Assembly: GCA_036924085.1 (NCBI GenBank)
Contig: JAVGWX010000025.1
Span: 32,788,502 to 32,852,501 of the forward strand
Direction of reading: 5' to 3'
From: Ariolimax columbianus
Lineage: Eukaryota > Mollusca > Gastropoda > Stylommatophora > Arionidae
DNA length: 64,000 bases
Part shown: one piece after another, positions 55,008 through 64,000 of the stretch
How the letters are laid out: each line of letters begins with the position of its first letter
Numbering within the stretch: the stretch's first letter is position 1
Program-made: the position numbers and the translations under genes
Notes under the pieces: generated by a model
Seen by the model: only the letters and a program-made list of their open reading frames with translations
What the model was told of the DNA's origin: nothing
Databases searched by the model: none

Positions 55008-55264
55008 GCTATGCCCACTTGTTCTTGTAGTACATTGAAAAACTTGTTACAGTCTACTTTTTCCGTTCCTTTGATTATCTTATAAACCGGCATTGTCATC
55101 TCGAAATCTTCTCTTTTCTAGACACTGAAGACCAGTTTTCCCCAGTCTCCTCATAACTGTAATTCTGGCATTTCATGATCATTTGTGCAGCTCTTCTTTG
55201 TGTTCTTTCTAGATTGTCTATAGTCACTCTACAGTATTCTAATCTGTGGTCTATTTTGGCAAGG

Positions 55265-55330
55265 GATCGAGTTTCTTTCAGACAGACTGTGATGGGAGCG
55301 ACGTTCTATAAAGGACCTGCTACATCATGA
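55265..55330 (+). mobile_element. F4 LINE, 3' tip
   Basis: GTTTCTTTCAGACAGACTGT, GATGGGAGCGACGTTCTATA, AAGGACCTGC: reverse complement of 18780-18835. Confidence 0.85.
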
Positions 55331-55489
55331 TGAATCTAAGTCTAACCACTTGTTTATACAGTTTCTTCCACGCTCTGACGCTGGTTACTCTGCGTTATCT
55401 GGTGCTACTGTTTCAGCAGCCCCCCCCCCCCCCCCCCCTTTCCAAGGCATCGCTGGCTACATGATCACGTGACTTAGAAATATGAACTC
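55331..55489. other. Unassigned spacer with poly-C tract
   Basis: C run at about 55421-55438. Confidence 0.5.
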
Positions 55490-55860
55490 TCTACTCAGGT
55501 TTAGTTTTTCTTGTCAATGCAGCGTTGTCTTTCACTTCTCTGTGTTGGAGGAGCTTATTTTCGCACAACCTGAGGTGGCTCTTCAGACTGAGGCTCTGTT
55601 TGGATCGGTCTGCAGTTATGTCTTCCCAAGATGTCAGATCCGTATCCAGCGTCTTCATGTATCGCTTACACGCGTCTTTGAACATCGTCTCTGGGGAGAG
55701 GAGGGGGCGGGGGGCAGCTGTTCTTCTACCACATGACAGCGATCCATAGAGAATATCTTTGAGCTTGCGACCATCTTCCATGCAACAGGCATGACCAACC
55801 AGACCGTCGCAGGCCTCGCTGTCTAAGGAGGAATCTCAGGCGCCGAGGTGGTATAGTATG
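55490..55860 (-). pseudogene. F1 LINE, RT C-terminus
   Basis: Minus strand: LRFLLRQRGLRR, a shift, then MEDGRKLKDILYGSL, ETMFKDACKRYMKTLDTDLT, SWEDITADRSKQ and NKLLQHREVKDNAALTRKT. Colinear with 740-1050, with a single HREVK unit, so it is the unamplified reference for the 21-bp array. Confidence 0.85.
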
Positions 55861-56319
55861 GTATGCATACATTTTAACGTAAGATTGTTTGGGTGCGATG
55901 GCTTGTGTCAACGTAAAGCACAACATACAGACACCTCACGTCCGCACTGTGCACCTGGAAACAGGTCATGTTACAGCAGCCTGGTCAAACAGGTGTGAGT
56001 CTGCTGATAAGTCTTATATAGCACTACAGCGAGGAGGACCTAACCCAACCTTCTTCAACATATACCGGATGAAAGAAGAGCAAAGGCAAATCCGCCACTA
56101 GAGAACATTCAACAAAAGTGACGAACTCAGTACGAGTAGCTGCGAACAACATCAATATATCATGGTTCATATATAATAAAATAACAACAATAACAATATA
56201 ACATGCTCCAATGGTCAATACATAGCAAAATAACAGCAACAACATAATATAGTTCATACAGAATATAATAACAGCATAAAATAACATGGCTCAACAGAAA
56301 ATAGTTCGTCAGTCTTTTT
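55861..56319. other. Unassigned AT-rich region
   Basis: 56150-56290 has two or three diverged AT-rich units (AATAACAACAATAACAATAT). Confidence 0.4.
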
Positions 56320-56985
56320 CTTCTTAACTTAATTTAACGTCTTTTTACTGCAGTCTTTCCTGTTAACTGTAATTCTGGAATCCCACTATCAGCTTTGGCG
56401 CTCTCTTTTGTATCCTTTCCAGCATGTTTATATGTTCTATACGATAAGGACTCCACACCTGTACACAGTACTCCAATCTAGGTCTAAACTAATGCTTTAT
56501 ACAGTTTGACTATCACTTCCTTGCTCCTATGTTTAATATTTCTTTTTATCATACCTAACATTGCATTTGCCTTTTTCACTGCTACCTGGACTTGTTCACT
56601 CACCTTACCTGTATGATCTATCTATTATAACCCATAGGTCCCTTTCTTTTTGTATAATTATTTTACCCATTCTGTAATTATGTTCCATATTGGATCTACC
56701 CATGTGGATGACTGTACATTTTCTACATTAAACTCCATTTTCCAGATTACAGACCATTCTAGAATTTTATTTAAATCCAACCTCAATATATCTACTTCCG
56801 CTTTAGATGAGACACTACTGCATAGTTTTGTGACATCAGCGAATTTTGCAATCATAGATCCCAAATCAATGTCCAAATCGTTTATATATATCAAGAACAA
56901 AATTGGTCCCAAAACTGAGCCCTGTGGCACACCACTTTTTAATTCCCACCACTTCACAGAATACTTCTTATTTATGCCCACTCTC
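56320..56985 (-). pseudogene. CR1-like RT, palm onward, catalytic Asp lost
   Basis: Minus strand: motif B KSGVPQGSVLGPILFLIYIN, then MIAKFADVTKLCSSVSS where FADDTKL is expected: the second catalytic Asp is Val (one-base change). Continues ILRLDLNKILEWSVIWKMEF, stops and frameshifts, VIVKLYKAL, and GKDTKESAKADSGIPELQL near the end. Internally shortened before the 3' end. Confidence 0.88.
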
Positions 56986-57221
56986 TGCCTTCTTCTTCGT
57001 CTTAGTTTTCTTCTTCCCCTTTTTTATCATCATCTTCTTCTTCTTCGGCATTTGTTCTATAAGTACCTTGTGACGTAGTTTACATAGACTGTGATATTTG
57101 CGCCTTTCGGTCCCACGTATCCGGACTAAATTAGCGTAATCTGCCTTTAAAGCCGCTGCTTGGCAGCAGAATAGGATCTATGTTATCTCTGGTTAGCTGA
57201 CCCTGACACAAGAAGCTAATT

Positions 57222-57395
57222 AACTTAACTTAACTTCTTTATACTGGTTTAGAAGACTCTGCAAAGTCTGTATACAACCAGTTTCATTTACATCACCTTG
57301 CTCTAAAAGCTATGCGCATCCAATTTATTCTTAAATGCATTAATTGTCCCTGCCTCCACTACCTCCCATGGCAATGCATTCCAAGCAGACACAAT
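57222..57395 (-). mobile_element. CR1-like LINE, 3' end
   Basis: Plus strand: AACTTAACTTAACTTCTTTA tail, CTGGTTTAGAAGACTCTGCA, and minus coding remnant NALPWEVVEAGTINAFKNK. Confidence 0.85.
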
Positions 57396-57640
57396 GATGA
57401 GCTGTTTGGTGCTGGCAGCTCATTCACTGTGCTCCATCTTCGGCCGCCATCCGTATTTACAACTACAACTTTCCAAATAATTTTGGGCTCTCAAATCTGG
57501 GTCAACTTGGAAAACAGAGGCCAAAGACGACATCAAAGTTTTTAAAAGTGAAAGTTTACTTTTCTCTTTTGACGAGGATATACTCTTTTCTACAAATATT
57601 TTTATGGTTTCTCTTTGTGTTTTTATGTCTGTGACTTGAA
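57396..57640. other. Unassigned spacer
   Basis: Nothing recognised. Confidence 0.4.
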
Positions 57641-57790
57641 TTCAATATCCCTAGGCCGCTGACCTAACACCAATGTAGTTAATAATCGAATGTCCCACTT
57701 GAACTCAATGTCCCTAGGCCACTGACCTCATACCAGTGCAGTTAATAATCTAATGTCCTTTTTTAATCTGTATATTCAACCAGTTAACAA
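57641..57790. repeat. About 67-bp direct repeat, 2 copies
   Basis: CCCTAGGCCGCTGACC / CCCTAGGCCACTGACC with GTTAATAATC following. Confidence 0.8.
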
Positions 57791-57869
57791 CAATGACATG
57801 TGACATGTGACTCCCAACAGAAGAGTTGACACTGGAATGGCTGCCCCTGTGTATTTACATATCCTCTTC

Positions 57870-58195
57870 CAATGACCCCATACCCTCCCACCAGTTTAGT
57901 TAATATCCCCTATAACTACACCTACCCATACCCTCCTACCAGTTTAGTTAATATCCCCTATAACTACACCTACCCATACCCTCCCACCAGTTTAGTTAAT
58001 ATCCCCAATAACTACGCCTACCCCTACCCTCTTACCAGTTTAGCTAATATCCCAATAACTACGCCTACCCATACCCTCTTACCAGTTTAGTTAATATCCC
58101 AATAACTACACCTACCCATACCCTCCCACCAGTTTAGCTAATACCCCCTATAACACCACCTACCCATACCCCCCCCCCCCCCCCCAGTTTAGCTA
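57870..58195. repeat. 45/47-bp tandem repeat, about 7 copies
   Basis: CCAGTTTAGTTAATATCCCC plus TATAACTACACCTACCCATA. Confidence 0.94.
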
Positions 58196-58614
58196 ACACC
58201 ATAGTTTCCCATTTATGTCTGTATATTAGGCTATTTAACCCCAATGACCTCTGACCCCTATCTTTCACAGGAATAATAACTAACAGTCTAATTACTTCCC
58301 TTAGGTATTTAAATTTCGCCCCTTGACTGCCTGTGACCTCTGACCTACCACGCCCTTACTTAATGACTACCCTTATGTTTTTATATTTCCCCAATTGACT
58401 TCTAATGACTTCGGACCTCCCACACATATAGTTAATGACTCCCCTTGAGAATTCACATGCCTTCACTTGACTTCTAGTGTCTGCTGACCTAATACCAATC
58501 TATAGTTAATGATAAAATGGTATTGCCCGTTATATTTACTCTCTTAAACTTCCATCACCCCTGACCAACCGTAGGAATAATTAATAATGTGTGTCTTTAC
58601 ATTAAATCGCATGA
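58196..58614. other. Spacer with decayed repeat words
   Basis: TGACCTCTGACC and AGTTAATGACT words recur irregularly, probably an old relative of the 57641 repeat. Confidence 0.4.
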
Positions 58615-59235
58615 ATTCCAAAAGACATAAAGATCTATCCTTCCAGGAAATAAAGATCTGCCCTCATGGCATAAAGATCTATCCTTCCAGATCCAGGGCA
58701 TGCATATTTAACTTTATAGAGTTTAATAGAGCATAACAATCTGCAATCATAGACATACACATCTACCCTTCCAGGACATAAAGATATAACCTCAGTAATA
58801 TAAAGATCTACCGTGCTAGAATATAAATATCTGCTATCATGGGCACATCTACCCTTCCAGGACATAAAGATCTAACCTCAGTAATATAAAGATCTACCCT
58901 GCTAGAATATAAATATCTGCTATCATGGGCACATCTACCCTTCCAGGACATAAAGATCTAACCTCAGTAATATAAAGATCTACCGTGCTAGAATATAAAT
59001 ATCTGCTATCATGGGCACATCTACCCTTCCAGGACATAAAGATCTAACCTCAGTAATATAAAGATCTACTCTGCTAGAACATACATATCTGCTATCATGG
59101 GCACATCTACCCTTCCAGGACATGAAGATCTAACCTCAGAGATATGCAGCTCTACCCTTTTAGGGCAACTAGATCTACCGTCATGGACACACATCTACCT
59201 TTCAAGGTTCAAGGACATAAAGATCTTCCCACATA
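58615..59235. repeat. 86-bp compound tandem repeat, about 4 full copies plus partial units
   Basis: CATAAAGATCTAACCTCAGT, ATATAAAGATCTACC, TATAAATATCTGCTATCATG, GGCACATCTACCCTTCCAGG; built of smaller CATAAAGATCTNCC units. Confidence 0.9.
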
Positions 59236-59354
59236 AATATCAAGATCTACAGTTAATTATGAAAGCATTTCACAATCAGATCAGACGACGCAATGGACGC
59301 AGACAGTTCACGTACAAATAGTACAATATTGAAACAGCTGATCACAGATGGTAG

Positions 59355-59378
59355 ACCTTGTACGAGGGTTTGTCAAAA
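59355..59378. other. Possible mariner terminal inverted repeat
   Basis: TACGAGGGTTTGTCAAAAAA resembles mariner TIRs. No partner TIR or transposase found nearby. Confidence 0.3.
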
Positions 59379-59489
59379 AAGTTACTGTGATATTTTGGAC
59401 ATTTCACGGTAAGCTTTTAACTCCCCTCTTATATACAACTCTAATTTGTCCGTCATCTGTGTAAGTTTTCAACATTTTCTATACGGTTG

Positions 59490-59735
59490 TTGAAAATGAA
59501 GTTTTGTTGTTATGTGATGTTGTTTTGTGATGTTGTTATGTGATATGATGTTGTTATGTGATGTTGTTATGTGATATGATGTTGTTTTGTGATGTTGTTA
59601 TGTGATGTGATGTTATTATGTGATGTTGTTATGTGATACGATATTATGTGATAGGTTGCTATTATGTGATGTGATGTTGTTACGTGATGGGTTACTATTA
59701 TGTGATGTTATCTAATGTTATGCGATGTTACTTAA
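59490..59735. repeat. TGTTGTTATGTGATG-type short repeat
   Basis: Irregular 10-20-bp units of GATGTTGTTATGTGAT. Confidence 0.88.
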
Positions 59736-59944
59736 ACAGCAGGACATTGGGGAGAGAAAGTGAAGATGGATAAGACACACCCCCAGAAAAGAGTCTGGCA
59801 ATATAACCAAACATATAATGGATTGGAAGCCACTTGACAAAATGCTAGTGGAGAATGCAAGACATATTAACGAGAAGATTAGTTGCAGATGAAGCTTCGT
59901 GACGGTTCAAAATAGAAATTGGTGGAAAGATTGTATTACAGCTG

Positions 59945-61192
59945 CACGTTTCAAGGAGAACCCAGAGTGAGATTTGGTGCCTCCCATTTCAAGGAGAACC
60001 TGGAGTGAGATTTGGTGCCTCCCATTTCAAGGAGAACCCAGAGGGAGATTTGGTGCCTCCCATTTCAAGGAGAGCCTGGAGTGAGATTTGGTGCCTCCCA
60101 TTTCAAGGAGAACCCAGAGTGAGATTTGGTGCCTCCCATTTCAAGGAGGACCTGGAGTGAGATTTGGTGCTTCCCATTTCAAGGAGAGCCCGGAGTGAGA
60201 TTTGGTGCCTCCCATTTCAAGGAGAGCCTGGAGTGAGATTTGGTGCCTCCCATTTCAAGGAGAACCCGGAGTGAGATTTGGTGCCTCCCATTTCAAGGAG
60301 AACCTGGAGTGAGATTTGGTGCCTCCCATTTCATGGAGAACATGGAGTGAGATTTGGTGCCTCCCATTTCAAGGAGAGCCCGAAGTGAGATTTCGTGCCT
60401 CCCATTTCAAGGAGAGCCCGGAGTGAGATTTGGTGCCTCCCATTTCAAGGAGAGCCTGGAGTGAGATTTGGTGCCTCCCATTTCAAGGAGAACCTGGAGT
60501 GAGATTTGGTGCCTCCCATTTCATGGAGAACCTGGAGTGAGATTTGGTGCCTCCCATTTCAAGGAGAGCCCGGAGTGAGATTTCGTGCCTCCCATTTCAA
60601 GGAGAGCCCGGAGTGAGATTTGGTGCCTCCCATTTCAAGGAGAGCCTGGAGTGAGATTTGGTGCCTCCCATTTCAAGGAGAGCCCGGAGTGAGATTTGGT
60701 GCCTCCCATTTCATGGAGAACATGGAGTGAGATTTGGTGCCTCCCATTTCAAGGAGAGCCTGGAGTGAGATTTGGTGCCTCCGATTTCAAGGAGAGCCCG
60801 GAGTGAGATTTGGTGCCTCCCATTTCAAGGAGAGCCCGGAGTGAGATTTGGTGCCTCCCATTTCAAGGAGAGCCTGGAGTGAGATTTGGTGCCTCCCATT
60901 TCAAGGAGAGCCCGGAGTGAGATTTGGTGCCTCCCATTTCAAGGAGAACCCGGAGTGAGATTTGGTGCCTCCCATTTCAAGGAGAACCTGGAGTGAGATT
61001 TGGTGCTTCCCATTTCAAGGAGAGCCCGGAGTGAGATTTGGTGCCTCCCATTTCAAGGAGAGCCCGGAGTGAGATTTGGTGCCTCCCATTTCAAGGAGAA
61101 CCTGGAGTGAGATTTGGTGCCTCCCATTTCATGGAGAACCTGGAGTGAGATTTGGTGCCTCCCATTTCATGGAGAACCTGGAGTGAGATGTG
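59945..61192. repeat. 38-bp tandem repeat, about 33 copies
   Basis: CATTTCAAGGAGAACCTGGA plus GTGAGATTTGGTGCCTCC at a 38-bp period; variants AAC/AGC and CAAGG/CATGG are shuffled along the array. Confidence 0.96.
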
Positions 61193-61449
61193 GTGCCTCA
61201 GCAAACTTGTAGGTTACGTGAAAGAAGATCAAGTTATTGATCTAAGAACTGATCCATGTACGTGCGTCTATCTAGAACATATAATAATAGATACATTAGT
61301 AATATATTATGTAATCTTATCAAATACTGCTGATGGCTGATGGGAACAACAACAAGAGAAGCAACCATTTGCTATAAGAACGCTGTTTTCACTGCGAATC
61401 CTAAATACAATAAGTCCGAGGGCCGCATGAAGTCAATTCTGTAACTCTA
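61193..61449. other. Unassigned spacer
   Basis: Nothing recognised. Confidence 0.4.
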
Positions 61450-61900
61450 GATCTGTATGAAATCAATTTGAATGGTTGAAAGTCAGCATGAAACTAATTT
61501 TAGTGGTTGAAAGTCAGCATGAAACCAATTTGAATGGTTGAAAGTCAGCATGCAACCAATTGAATGGTTGAAAGTCAGCATGCAACCAATTGAATGGTTG
61601 AAATTCAGCATGAAACCAATTTTAGTAGTTGAAAGTCAGCATGAAACCAATTTTAGTGGTTGAAAGTCAGCATGAAACCAATTTTAGTGGTTGAAAGTCA
61701 GCATGAAACCAATTGAATGGTTGAAAGTCAGCATGAAACCAATTGAATGGTTGAAAGTCAGCATGCAACCAATTGAATGGTTGAAATTCAGCATGCAACC
61801 AATTTTAGTGGTTGAAAGTCAGCATGAAACCAATTTTAGTGGTTGAAAGTCAGCATGAAACCAATTTTAGTGGTTGAAAGTCAGCATGAAACCAATTTGA
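61450..61900. repeat. 30/31-bp tandem repeat, about 14 copies
   Basis: GTTGAAAGTCAGCATGAAAC plus CAATTTTAGTG or CAATTGAATG. Confidence 0.95.
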
Positions 61901-61984
61901 AGGCCCATATATTGCCTGAGGAAGACATTTTAATCGAAGTTCGGTTATCTTCAGGGTATGTAAGAACAGGCCCCCTCACAAGCA

Positions 61985-62570
61985 TCATCATCATCATGCA
62001 GCATGTCCTTTTTAGAATGTCGCTCTAATCACAGCCACTTGATATCAATCTCGATCAGCAGTCAGTCTACTCGCCAGCTCCATGTTCATGTTTAGGGTGT
62101 CCTTGATGCCTTGTGTCCATCAACGCCTTGGTCAACCTCTGCCTTGTCTTCCTGGGACAATGCCCTCCACAACTGTTCTTTCCAGCTTGTTGTGGCTAAA
62201 AAACCTACGTTTTCCGAGACATAACGTGGTTTATAAGCCAGTTGTCTGCCACACTCATATCTTGCAGGATGGCTATTTTTGTTATTTTCTTTACCCAAGG
62301 TATTTTGAGGATTCTTCTGTAGCATTTTGTCTCAAAAGCCCAGATCCACTTTTTTAATATTTGTGCGATGGTCCATGTCTCACATCCGTACACTGCCACC
62401 AGGAGTACGCATGTTCTTCGGATCTTCAATTGTAATTCTTTGTTAGTATTATGACACACATTTTTCATACTATTCAGTTTCCGCATACTATGGACAATTG
62501 TCTCCTTAATTCTTTGCACAGTCCCATCAATTGTTATCGAAGAGCCAAGGTATTCAATTGTGTACATGTT
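61985..62570 (-). pseudogene. F4-like LINE RT C-terminus
   Basis: Minus strand: YTIEYLGSSITIDG, MRKLNSMKNVCHNTNKELQL, LLVAVYGCETWTIAQILKKW, FETKCYRRILKIPWVKK, ILQDMSVADNWLINHVM, then decayed sequence to a (GAT)n tail (plus strand CATCATCATCATCATG at 61982). Same domain order as 18777-19400 but clearly diverged. Confidence 0.82.
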
Positions 62571-62634
62571 GTGTACATGCATGCATGTTGTAAAAGGCGA
62601 CGATTATGTGAAGGGCTTGCAACTTCATCATTTT

Positions 62635-62645
62635 AAACAAACTAC
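62635..62645. repeat. Target-site duplication, left copy
   Basis: AAACAAACTAC, identical to 62916-62926. Confidence 0.9.
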
Positions 62646-62915
62646 GGGGACGGCGTGGCCTAGTGGTTAAGTGGCACGGCTCACAACCAGAAGGTGCTGG
62701 GTTCGATCCCCATCACAGCACCGGCCGTTACCCCGGGGAAGCAAACCCTTAGAAAATGCAGGAGGAAGCAGACCCTTACATAAAATGCATGCTGAAGTCG
62801 GATGCACTGGGCCGACAGGCGCAAAATAAAAACCACAGTGTAACGCACACACGCCTTGGGGAATAGATAAATAAGGCGAACGCAAAAAAACAAAAACAAA
62901 AAAAACAAAAACAAA
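62646..62915 (+). mobile_element. SINE A, full length, TSD-flanked
   Basis: 270 bp. tRNA-like head: A-box GTGGCCTAGTGGTTAAGTGG, B-box GGTTCGATCCCC. Body CCGGGGAAGCAAACCC, core TGCATGCTGAAGTCGGATGC, ACCACAGTGTAACGCACAC, then an A-rich tail of AAAAAC units. Bracketed by a perfect 11-bp TSD. Confidence 0.93.
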
Positions 62916-62926
62916 AAACAAACTAC
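62916..62926. repeat. Target-site duplication, right copy
   Basis: AAACAAACTAC. Confidence 0.9.
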
Positions 62927-63309
62927 AACAGAAACCACCACTACAAGTGCACATGAGAGATACAAGATAAGTTTTCTTCAAAGAAGGCCAACTGATTTAG
63001 TAACCTCGGGTCCCGCTGGAGCATACGGAAGAATGATATAATTGGACGGAATAGATAATGATTGATCATGAGCTCATCTATAAATAGACCAATGGAATGT
63101 TATCAAATGTCTTATCTGTCATGTACATTTCAAGTCACGCATAGCTGACTTGTGTCTTTAGTCAAGTATTTAACATACAAATTATTTGTTCGTCTCAAAG
63201 ATTATTTGTTTCCTGATTTTGTTTAAAGCCATCAACTCAACATTCAGATTATTCGTTGTAGCAGACTCAAGAATGTTTCGTTTCCTCGCTTTCTGGACCA
63301 TACCAGTTG
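62927..63309 (-). other. Non-repetitive sequence, possible 3' UTR of the exon at 63310-63431
   Basis: No repeat recognised. On the minus strand it follows the candidate stop codon. I see AATAAT-like words but no clean AATAAA. Confidence 0.3.
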
Positions 63310-63431
63310 TTAAAGCTCTGTGAGATCTTCACTGGAACGAATGTGGACATGTAGGTGGCCAGGTTTCTTCACATTCTCTTCCTTCTTACGGCCAAAAAGG
63401 TCCAGGACTTTTTTCTCTCCCTTCTCGTTTC
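63310..63431 (-). CDS. Candidate 3'-terminal coding exon of a host gene (partial)
   Basis: On the minus strand a T-rich tract ending TTATTTATCTTTTAG, a strong splice acceptor, is followed at 63431 by an open phase of 39 codons ending in TAA (63312-63310): NEKGEKKVLDLF, GRKKEENVKKPG, HLHVHIRSSEDLTEL. The first two bases complete a codon begun in an upstream exon outside the window. Codon use is ordinary, not repeat-like, and nothing mobile overlaps it. PGHLHVHIRSSEDL faintly recalls the first strand of a C2 domain, but the protein ends there, so I assign no function. Chance open frame cannot be excluded at this length. Confidence 0.4.
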
Positions 63432-63477
63432 CTAAAAGATAAATAAAATAATATTGGAGCCTTAACACAAACCAAAA

Positions 63478-64000
63478 ATATACGTTTTACATAAGCGGAC
63501 ATCCACATCAGCACACAGTTAAATGTATACATTTTACATAAGTGGACATCCACATCAGCATATGATTAAATGTATATGTTTTACATAAGTGGATATCCAC
63601 ATCAGCACATGGTTAAATGTATACATTTTACTTAAGTGGACATCCCCATCAGCACATGGTTAAATGTATACGTTTTACATAAGTGGCCATCCACATCAGC
63701 ATATGGTTAAATGTATACGTTTTACATAAGTGGCCATCCACATCAGCATATGGTTAAATGTATACGTTTTACATAAGTGGCCATCCACATCAGCACATGG
63801 TTAAATGTATACGTTTTACATAAGTGGACATCCCCATCAGCACATGGTTAAATGTATACGTTTTAAATAAGTGGACATTCACATCAGCATATGGTTAAAT
63901 GTATACGTTTTACATAAGTGGCCATCCACATCAGCATATGGTTAAATGTATACATTTTACATAAGTGGCCATCCATATCAGCACATGGTTAAATGTATAC
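63478..64000. repeat. 47-bp tandem repeat, about 11 copies, running off the window
   Basis: GGTTAAATGTATACGTTTTA plus CATAAGTGGACATCCACATC. If the exon at 63310 is real, this array lies in its upstream intron. Confidence 0.95.

Larger units (their letters stand above)
54390..55260 (-). mobile_element. CR1-like LINE C-terminus, minus, split by an I-like insertion
   Basis: Right part 55008-55260 (minus: LEYCRVTIDNLERTQRRAA, then NYSYEE in another frame) and left part 54395-54585 (YIRKYLFSHRVVNIWNALPH, NMSDVRSVNAFKNKND, ending in the 3' tail with GATTTAGAAGACTTCGCAGA on the plus strand) are colinear with 4374-4900. Confidence 0.85.

Noticed and set aside
62646..62720. tRNA gene
   Set aside because: A- and B-boxes are present but the sequence continues as SINE A with A-rich tail and TSD.

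Overview
This window is eukaryotic, intergenic or intronic DNA made almost entirely of dead retroelements and tandem repeats. I find no prokaryotic gene organisation. The mix points to an invertebrate metazoan, most likely a mollusc such as a heterobranch gastropod: I-clade LINEs with RNase H, CR1-like LINEs, several tRNA-headed SINEs, mariner remnants and abundant minisatellites. That assignment is inference; no host gene is complete enough to confirm it. The only host coding candidate is a 3'-terminal exon on the minus strand at 63310-63431.

By hand count roughly 24 kb (over a third) is tandem repeat with units of 17-111 bp. The largest is a 6.65-kb array of 55/67-bp units (30781-37433). 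Most of the rest is 5'-truncated non-LTR retrotransposon. I label the lineages: I-like (RT + RNase H + CPC..H...C knuckle; best copy 5767-8580); CR1-like; and F1-F7 for other RT lineages whose clade I cannot fix. Two SINE families (A and B) recur, and three other tRNA-headed SINEs (C, D, E) are present.

Layout: 1-5750, F1, F2, F3 and CR1 fragments with arrays grown from them; 5753-8594, I-like LINE with perfect 14-bp target-site duplication (TSD); 8655-10290, a satellite-bearing element; 10738-11900, F4 LINE carrying nested SINE B and I-like insertions; 12490-13290, F6; 14335-15895, two satellite-bearing elements head to head; 16690-21115, PLE/SINE/RNase H scraps, two arrays, the longest F4 copy and a G-rich array; 21590-23050, SINEs C, A and nested B; 23385-25560, array plus an F5 LINE turned into two arrays; 25775-28785, I-like LINE inside a 30-bp array; 29040-37433, F7 LINE with three consecutive arrays; 37870-42430, satellite element, SINE B, mariner remnants; 44140-50570, CR1, F5, proline-codon-rich array, SINE E, I-like, F3; 51533-53380, tRNA A-box satellite and its parent SINE; 54390-57395, CR1 copies, one with an I-like insertion; 57640-61900, arrays; 61985-62915, F4 and a full-length SINE A with TSD; 63310-64000, candidate exon and array.

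The unifying observation is that many of the minisatellites can be traced to a specific piece of a mobile element beside or inside which they sit: the RT palm, the RT C-terminus, the RNase H domain, LINE 3' ends, a SINE pol III A-box, a SINE 5' end, and between the two helix-turn-helix units of a mariner transposase. The window reads as a natural series showing transposons being converted into satellite DNA.
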